Positions 41,307-46,550 of a stretch of 46,550 nucleotides of DNA are shown in pieces. Numbering within the stretch: position 1 is the stretch's first letter; each line of letters begins with the position of its first letter. The stretch is taken from positions 1 through 46,550 of the IMG/VR virus record IMGVR_UViG_3300018059_000004; one strand, written 5' to 3'. The position numbers were made by a program, and so were the translations under genes. Origin of the DNA: a virus. Under the pieces are notes generated by a model. That model was given only the letters and a program-made list of their open reading frames with translations. It was not told the origin of the DNA and did not search any database.

Positions 41307-44300
41307 ATGGGCATCAACGAATACGATGAAGTCGTGGAGGACCTCGCCGAGCAACAAGGTCCAGCAGCGCCGCCACAAGAGGATTTCAGCGATCCCGTGC
41401 GCCGGATGGCTGCATCGCGTGAACGATCCCTCAAGCAAGCCTTCATTCAGGCCGCGGAGACGACGCCAGACCGCGCGGCGGAGGCGCGGACGTTGTCGCT
41501 TCGCTTCGGGGTTCCTCCGGCCGTGGTCGAACGGAATCTCGAGTTCTATCAGCGACGGGCTGGAACCGATCGCCCGTTCGGGAGCATCCAGCGTGAGACG
41601 CCGGCGCTTGCCGATTGGGCACGCGATCCGAACAATGCGAAGCTCGCCGCTGATGACATGGAGCAGCTCGGCGCGCTCGAGTGGTTGCTCACGGCCCCGG
41701 GTCGCGCATTCGCCCAGGGCATAAATCAGGTGCGCTTTGGTCAGCTCAAAGCAAAGAGTCTCTGGGGACCTCTGACCCGGGAAGAGCAGGACCTCGCCAA
41801 CAGCTATAAGTTCCAGATGGAACTCGGCGGCGGCCTCGGCGCCGGGGAGAGCTGGTTCAATAAGGCTGTCATCGGCGGATCCCAGCAACTCCCGAATCTC
41901 TTCGGTGCGGCGCTCTACGCGGCGAAGTATGGCGGGCCGGCGGCGCTTGTGGGTGGTGTGGCTGGAGGAATCGCTGGCTCGATTGTGCCGGCGGTTGGGA
42001 CGTGGGCCGGGGCCGGGTTTGGCGCGCGACTTGGTATGCGACTCGGCGGGCTGGCGGGAGCGGCACGCTTCGGATTCGAAATCGAAGCTGGGAACGCGCT
42101 CGACGAGTATGAGCAATTTCATGACGAGCGTGGGCAACCTCTCGATCCCGACGTCGCTCGAGCGGCGGCGATCGCGACAGGCGCGATCAATGCCGGCCTC
42201 GAGGCGGCCGGCTTTCAGGTGCTCGTCAAGAGCATCCCGGGCCTGAACAAACTCGGCGCACTCGGCGTGCGCGCGGCGGTCAAGAAAGCTCTCCTGAAGC
42301 CAACAATCCGGGCTGGGCTGCTCGAGGCGGTCAAGAGTTACGGAAAGACACTCGGCTTCGAGAGCGTAACGGAAGTCAGCCAACGGTTCGTGACCATCAT
42401 GTCGGGCGAGCTGGGAAAGGCTGCTTCAGGGCAGACGATTGAAGCGCGGAGACTCCTGAAGCCGTCCACGACCGGGGAGCCGAGCATCCTCGAGGACCTC
42501 GGGCGGGAGGGACTCGGGGCTCTACAGGCGTTCGCCTTCACAGTCGCCGGCGGTCCCGTGCTCCAGGCCGCCCATGCCCAGGCGCAAGCCCGGCGAGCTG
42601 AGGATGGCTCGACCTTCTTCAAGGCGCTCGGGGAAGGCGTCGGTCAGTCGAAGACCTTCGAGCGCCTCCCGGAGGCCGCTAGGGGCTTTATTGAGCGCGT
42701 GACGAAGGACGGGCCGCTTGAGCACGTCTACGCGCCGGTTGCCTCCTGGCTGACCTACTGGCAGGCTCAGGGTGTCGATCCGGCGGCGATCGCGGCCGAA
42801 GTGACCGGGGAACGGGATGCGCTCGAACGGGCGCAGAAGACCGGCGAGGATCTCGTCATTCCAACCGCCCGCTATGCCGTCACGCTGGCCGCCACGGAAC
42901 ACAATCGGTTCTTCGCTGACGAGCTGCGGCTGGCGCCAGACGAGATGAACGCCCGGGAAGCCCAGGCCTTCACCGAGGCGTTGAAAGCCGCAACGGAGGG
43001 AAAGCCAACAGTCGAGGCGGAACCTGGGCTCGCCGTTCGGCAAGCGGTGACTGAGCAGCTCATCGCTGCCGGAATCCCGGAAGCGACCGCGTCGAGTTAC
43101 GCGGACCTCTACCATCAGACGTTTGGGACCTTGGCCGAACGCGCGGGTATCGATCCGCTCGAACTCTATCGGCAATATGGGTTCACTGTCAGCCGAGAGG
43201 GTCTCGAGGAGACGGCCCCGGCTGCAGCGACCGCGCCGGCCGCGACGGAGCTTCCGCTGGGACCTGTGGCCGCCCCGACCACAGAGGGAGCCGCCGCCGC
43301 GTCGGCGCCGTCATCGCAACTGGCCGCAGTCGAGCCCGAGGTGGCCGGCCTGGCGGCGCTCGAGGCGGAGCTGGCCGGCGCGACGATCCAACAGGTCATG
43401 CCGGAGGGCGCCGCCGTCAATGCGTCGGCGGAGTCTGCCGCCAGCCAGGAGGCGATTGCGCGCCGGGAGAGCATGCAGGCTGCGGGCCAGGTGTTCGGTG
43501 TCTACAATCGGGCCGGCACGTTCCGGCCTCTCGTCGATGTCGGCGCGCAGGACTACGTCGCCGCGAAAGGCGAGACGTTCGGCATCCTCAGTCGCGAAGG
43601 CTTCCAGGTTCTCACGGCGCACGGCGGAAAGGTGCCTCTTGACACCACCGCAGATGTTGCCAACAATATAGAGGCACGACATGCCGCCACAGGTGCCACC
43701 GCTCCAACGGGTGCAGAGCTTCGACGCGGTCCTGGCGAACAGCCTGGCGCTGATGAGCGTGGGCTGGTCGAAGGCCCGAGCGATGAACTACGCGCTCAAC
43801 CTCGCGAACTACCGGCCCCCGACCCGGACGAAATCTTCCGCCGTGCCACGCCCGAAGCGAACGCCGCCCGCTTCACGCCCGAAGTCACGCGGGAACTCGA
43901 GCGCGTCCTCGACGAACTCGAGACGTTCCCGTATGTCGGCCGGACCTGGACCTGGCTCAGTGAAACCGAACTAAGCACGGGTAACGCGGCTGGCGGGAAG
44001 GCGAACATCGTCGCGGGCGCCGCCGGAGCCGAGGTCTACCACGACATTCTCGCGTTCGCGCCTGTCCACACGGTCACGTCTGGCCGGCGTAAGGGTCAGC
44101 CCGCGAAGCTCGCCCGCGGCAACCGCAGCCAGGTCAGCGCCGCCATTGGCGCAGCCCTGCAGAACACAGACATCGCGACCAATCTCGCGGAAGGCGCGAT
44201 CCGCGTGGCCGAGCGGCGCGCGATCGGGGACTACTCCGTCATCTCCCTGCCAATGCTCCCGGCCCGCTGGGGAACCGAAGCCTCGGTCGAGTTCACTGAT

Positions 44301-46550
44301 GCGCTCTCCGCCGCCATCGACGACGCCCTGGCGCCCGTCAACATGCTGGACGCGACGGATGCGGAACAGGATCTCCTCGAGCCCGAAGGGCCGGTCGATA
44401 CCAGTTTCAACGTCGAGGAGTTTCATCAATCGCTGCTCGATCAGCTCGAGCCGCCGAGCGCAACCGACAATCTCACGACGCCGGCGGCCGACAAGGTCGA
44501 CGTGCTCGACACGGGCGAACAGCAGCCGCGGCTTCCGGGTGACGTCGGCGCCGTGCGGGATCTCAATGTCCAGGCGCCTGAGTTCGAGCTACCGTTCGCG
44601 CTGACGCCGCCGCCGGCCGCCGCGGCGAAGGGTAAACAGACGACGCTCTTCCAGCCGGTCTACCACGGCTCCGCGCAGAGGTTCGAGCGGTTCAGTCTGC
44701 ACGCCGTGGGCACAGGGGAGGGCGCGCAGGCGTATGGCTGGGGTCTCTACTTCGCGAGTCTCCGCGAGGTCGCCGAGCAATATCGGAAGAGTCTCGCGGG
44801 TCCGGGATTCGACAAGGGCCTCGCGCTCGACGGGGAGCGGATCTTCGGGCCAGGCAAACCCACCGATCTCTATCTGCGCCTGACGCAGGATCCGACGATG
44901 CACACGGGGCTGCTCGAATTGTATGCGCGGGCCTACTTCGAGAAACCCGGCAAGGCAGGGATCGCGCACCTTCACGACATGCTGCGGCGATCGATCGCGA
45001 ATCTCGTCCGTCGTCTCGATGCTGGGGAGACGTGGAGCGGCGATCGAGCGCGCGACGCCTACGACCTCGAGAAGAACCGGGCGGCCCTCCAAGTCCTCGA
45101 CACCTACGGCGATCGCCTCGACATCCTGCCACCGGACAAGCCGGGTCGCACCTACAAGGTGGAGATCCCGGAGGATGAGGACTTTCTGAGTTGGGATCAT
45201 GCGGCGTCGCGGCAGAGCCCCAAGGTGCAAGCGGCCCTCGAGCAGCTCAGGATCACGTGGACGCCGGATAAGACGCCGACACTCCGGGAAGCGGCGCACT
45301 TGTTCGAGACAAAGCACGTCCTCGACCTGGCCCGTGAAGACGTGGGCATCCGGGACACCCTACGCGAAGGCCGTCACTACGTGCTCACCGCGGACCACGT
45401 CGCTTTTGACCTCTGGTATCAGCGGAACGCGGGACTCTTCCGGGCGCGCGGCCGGCTCGAGCCCACCGGCGAAGGCATCTATGAAACGGTCCTGGCGCGC
45501 GTGCTCGACGAGGAGCTCACGCACGCACGCGCCGCCGCGGTGACGGTCCGCACGACGTTGAGCGAACGCGCCGAGAAGGCGAGCCGGCTGCTCTACGAGG
45601 CGGGGATCGCCGGGATCCGGTATCTCGACGGGTTCTCACGCAACAAGGGCGAGGGGACCAGTAACTATGTCGTCTTCGACGATCGCCTGGTGCAGATCAC
45701 GGAGTTCTATCAGAGCCAGGCGGGCGGCGCGCTGACGACGGCGGACGTGCAGGATTGGGCTGAGGAGTTGAGAGGCAAGATCGGACCCGACGTCGAGGCG
45801 CTCGATCTCCACCTGACGCAATTAGGTGATCTGAGACTCGACGTCCTCGCGATTCGCCGCGGGGCCGCTCGGGCGGGCCTGGGGACGCGCGTCATGCAAG
45901 AGGTCACGCGCTACGCCGATCGGAACGGGCTCCGACTGGTGCTGTCCCTGGCGAAGAAGGGATATCAACCGATCGCCGGCGGCGTCAAGACGACCTCCGC
46001 GAGCCGCCTCGAGCGGTTCTATCGCCGCTTCGGGTTCGTGCGGAACGCCGGCCGGTATGCGGATCTCGCGCTCACGGCCGGCATGTATCGCGAGCCGACC
46101 CTCGCGCCCGGACTCGAGGTCCCGATTCAGGCGCCGGTGTTGACGCAGACGGCCGCGTTCAAAGAATGGTTTGGGGAGAGTCAGGTTCGGAACGACGACG
46201 GCACGCCCAAGGTCGCGCATCACGGCACGGCGCGCGGCGATCGGGTGGGGAACATCTTCCGCAAATCCCGCGCGACCTCCGGCCCGATGGCCTTCTTCAC
46301 GGAAAGCGCTGAGATCGCGAAGAAGTATTCGGAGACGAAGGCCGATACGAGCCTCGAAGCGCCCGAGGATTACGCCGGCTGGTTCAAGATGATGCCGAAG
46401 GGCGCGCGGACGGAGGTCGATCTGCGCCGGGCCTGGTGGTCCCTCACACCCGAGCAACAGCGCACGGTGATCGAACGTCTGCCCCTGGTGGGGTATCAGA
46501 ATCCGGACGAAGCAAGCGGTCCGATCGTCTATCCGTCGAAGACGATCACA
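41307..46550 (+). CDS. Giant polyvalent internal-virion protein, N-terminal part (continues at base 1)
   Basis: Starts at ATG 41307 and stays open to the window end, continuing at base 1-4683; 3,267 residues in total. Visible parts are: a Gly/Ala-rich hydrophobic segment (about 200-255), suited to membrane insertion; an Ala/Pro linker (about 638-685); a conserved region (about 835-970; GNAAGGKANIVAGAAGAEVY); an ART-PolyVal-type ADP-ribosyltransferase (about 1115-1470; PVYHGSAQRFERF, GEGAQAYGWGLYFA, NYVVFDD); a GNAT acetyltransferase (about 1509-1589; RRGAARAGLGTRVMQEV, ERFYRRFGFV); and the start of a second ART-like region (from 1617; FKEWFG, AHHGT). As the third ejection gene it replaces T7 gp16. 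See 43639-43974 for a probable frame problem. Confidence 0.85.
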   Translation, partial: MGINEYDEVVEDLAEQQGPAAPPQEDFSDPVRRMAASRERSLKQAFIQAAETTPDRAAEARTLSLRFGVPPAVVERNLEFYQRRAGTDRPFGSIQRETPALADWARDPNNAKLAADDMEQLGALEWLLTAPGRAFAQGINQVRFGQLKAKSLWGPLTREEQDLANSYKFQMELGGGLGAGESWFNKAVIGGSQQLPNLFGAALYAAKYGGPAALVGGVAGGIAGSIVPAVGTWAGAGFGARLGMRLGGLAGAARFGFEIEAGNALDEYEQFHDERGQPLDPDVARAAAIATGAINAGLEAAGFQVLVKSIPGLNKLGALGVRAAVKKALLKPTIRAGLLEAVKSYGKTLGFESVTEVSQRFVTIMSGELGKAASGQTIEARRLLKPSTTGEPSILEDLGREGLGALQAFAFTVAGGPVLQAAHAQAQARRAEDGSTFFKALGEGVGQSKTFERLPEAARGFIERVTKDGPLEHVYAPVASWLTYWQAQGVDPAAIAAEVTGERDALERAQKTGEDLVIPTARYAVTLAATEHNRFFADELRLAPDEMNAREAQAFTEALKAATEGKPTVEAEPGLAVRQAVTEQLIAAGIPEATASSYADLYHQTFGTLAERAGIDPLELYRQYGFTVSREGLEETAPAAATAPAATELPLGPVAAPTTEGAAAASAPSSQLAAVEPEVAGLAALEAELAGATIQQVMPEGAAVNASAESAASQEAIARRESMQAAGQVFGVYNRAGTFRPLVDVGAQDYVAAKGETFGILSREGFQVLTAHGGKVPLDTTADVANNIEARHAATGATAPTGAELRRGPGEQPGADERGLVEGPSDELRAQPRELPAPDPDEIFRRATPEANAARFTPEVTRELERVLDELETFPYVGRTWTWLSETELSTGNAAGGKANIVAGAAGAEVYHDILAFAPVHTVTSGRRKGQPAKLARGNRSQVSAAIGAALQNTDIATNLAEGAIRVAERRAIGDYSVISLPMLPARWGTEASVEFTDALSAAIDDALAPVNMLDATDAEQDLLEPEGPVDTSFNVEEFHQSLLDQLEPPSATDNLTTPAADKVDVLDTGEQQPRLPGDVGAVRDLNVQAPEFELPFALTPPPAAAAKGKQTTLFQPVYHGSAQRFERFSLHAVGTGEGAQAYGWGLYFASLREVAEQYRKSLAGPGFDKGLALDGERIFGPGKPTDLYLRLTQDPTMHTGLLELYARAYFEKPGKAGIAHLHDMLRRSIANLVRRLDAGETWSGDRARDAYDLEKNRAALQVLDTYGDRLDILPPDKPGRTYKVEIPEDEDFLSWDHAASRQSPKVQAALEQLRITWTPDKTPTLREAAHLFETKHVLDLAREDVGIRDTLREGRHYVLTADHVAFDLWYQRNAGLFRARGRLEPTGEGIYETVLARVLDEELTHARAAAVTVRTTLSERAEKASRLLYEAGIAGIRYLDGFSRNKGEGTSNYVVFDDRLVQITEFYQSQAGGALTTADVQDWAEELRGKIGPDVEALDLHLTQLGDLRLDVLAIRRGAARAGLGTRVMQEVTRYADRNGLRLVLSLAKKGYQPIAGGVKTTSASRLERFYRRFGFVRNAGRYADLALTAGMYREPTLAPGLEVPIQAPVLTQTAAFKEWFGESQVRNDDGTPKVAHHGTARGDRVGNIFRKSRATSGPMAFFTESAEIAKKYSETKADTSLEAPEDYAGWFKMMPKGARTEVDLRRAWWSLTPEQQRTVIERLPLVGYQNPDEASGPIVYPSKTIT
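43639..43667 (+). promoter_or_regulatory. TTGACA plus palindrome inside the giant gene (site E)
   Basis: TTGACA (43639-43644), 17 bases, then AACAAT (43662-43667). The stretch TGTTGCCAACAA (43655-43666) is a 12-mer identical to site A (8938-8949). The element spacing equals that of site D before the resolvase, and as there a GAGG and an ATG (43681) follow. Its place within a coding frame is unexpected. Confidence 0.45.
43681..43974 (+). CDS. Possible overlapping or frameshifted gene start in +1 frame
   Basis: The ATG has AGAGG eight to nine bases upstream and an in-frame TAG just before that. The first 47 codons use the G/C-ending codons usual in this genome and translate to a natural-looking helix (SFDAVLANSLALMS, AMNYALNLANYRP). 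In the same stretch the giant gene frame uses many rare-looking codons and reads as low-complexity linker. At the CCCCC run (43816-43820) a one-base slip back, or one missing C, would join NYRPP to DPDEIFRR of the giant frame. After that run this frame looks non-coding. Either a separate gene start with a frameshift, or dual coding. Confidence 0.35.
   Translation: MPPQVPPLQRVQSFDAVLANSLALMSVGWSKARAMNYALNLANYRPPTRTKSSAVPRPKRTPPASRPKSRGNSSASSTNSRRSRMSAGPGPGSVKPN
46428..46550. repeat. Right copy of 123-bp terminal direct repeat
   Basis: Identical to bases 1-123. It lies within the second ADP-ribosyltransferase-like region of the giant gene. The exact match and preserved frame show that both ends come from one continuous sequence. 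Confidence 0.97.

Overview
The window is one complete genome of a high-GC (by eye about 63%), tailed, podovirus-type bacteriophage. The last 123 bases (46428-46550) repeat the first 123 exactly, so the contig closes into a circle of 46,427 bp. The join falls inside one giant gene. Every gene I can support is on the + strand, packed with ATGA/TGATG-type overlaps. I see no integrase, repressor, tRNA, RNA polymerase or DNA polymerase, so the phage is probably lytic and relies on host replication and transcription enzymes. Nothing identifies the host beyond its likely high GC content.

Layout. (1) 41307 through the join to 4683: a 3,267-codon internal-virion 'polyvalent' protein with two ADP-ribosyltransferase-like regions, a GNAT region, a zincin-like metallopeptidase and an LPD38-like region. 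(2) 4683-8932: appendage proteins, ending in a glycoside-hydrolase spike (propeller + PKD-like + TIM barrel). (3) 8933-16475: early region with a KTSC/zinc-ribbon protein, a short lower-GC island of mini-genes, an Mgm101/Rad52-type annealase with a RecB-like nuclease and an HNH protein, a coiled-coil protein carrying a terminase-small-subunit-like domain, small unknown genes and an SF2 helicase. (4) 16476-16978: a structured non-coding region with three hairpins, a candidate origin or RNA. (5) 16979-21792: replication genes (DnaB helicase and upstream partner, RuvC-like resolvase, MT-A70 DNA adenine methylase, winged-helix protein). (6) 21834-26773: holin-like protein, terminase small and large subunits, a small helical protein resembling Acb2/Tad1-type sponges, M15 endolysin, GNAT, membrane protein. 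(7) 26778-41302: podoviral morphogenesis in the order of Bordetella phage BPP-1-like phages: portal, Bbp19-like, scaffold, capsid, Bbp16-like cement, adaptor, nozzle, staple-like protein and two ejection proteins before the giant third one.

How it works together. The annealase/nuclease pair, helicases, resolvase and DnaB fit recombination-linked concatemeric replication using host polymerase. The terminase packages DNA through the portal. The ejection proteins probably carry enzymes into the host at infection. The spike hydrolase and the lectin- or CBM-like inserts in the adaptor and nozzle point to a polysaccharide-coated host.

Unusual signals are: a palindrome (TTGTTGCCAACAA) shared by about five sites next to candidate promoters; a probable coding-frame switch inside the giant gene directly downstream of one of these sites; genome-wide enrichment of CTCGAG, seen in non-coding DNA too but absent from the lower-GC island; and several domain fusions.
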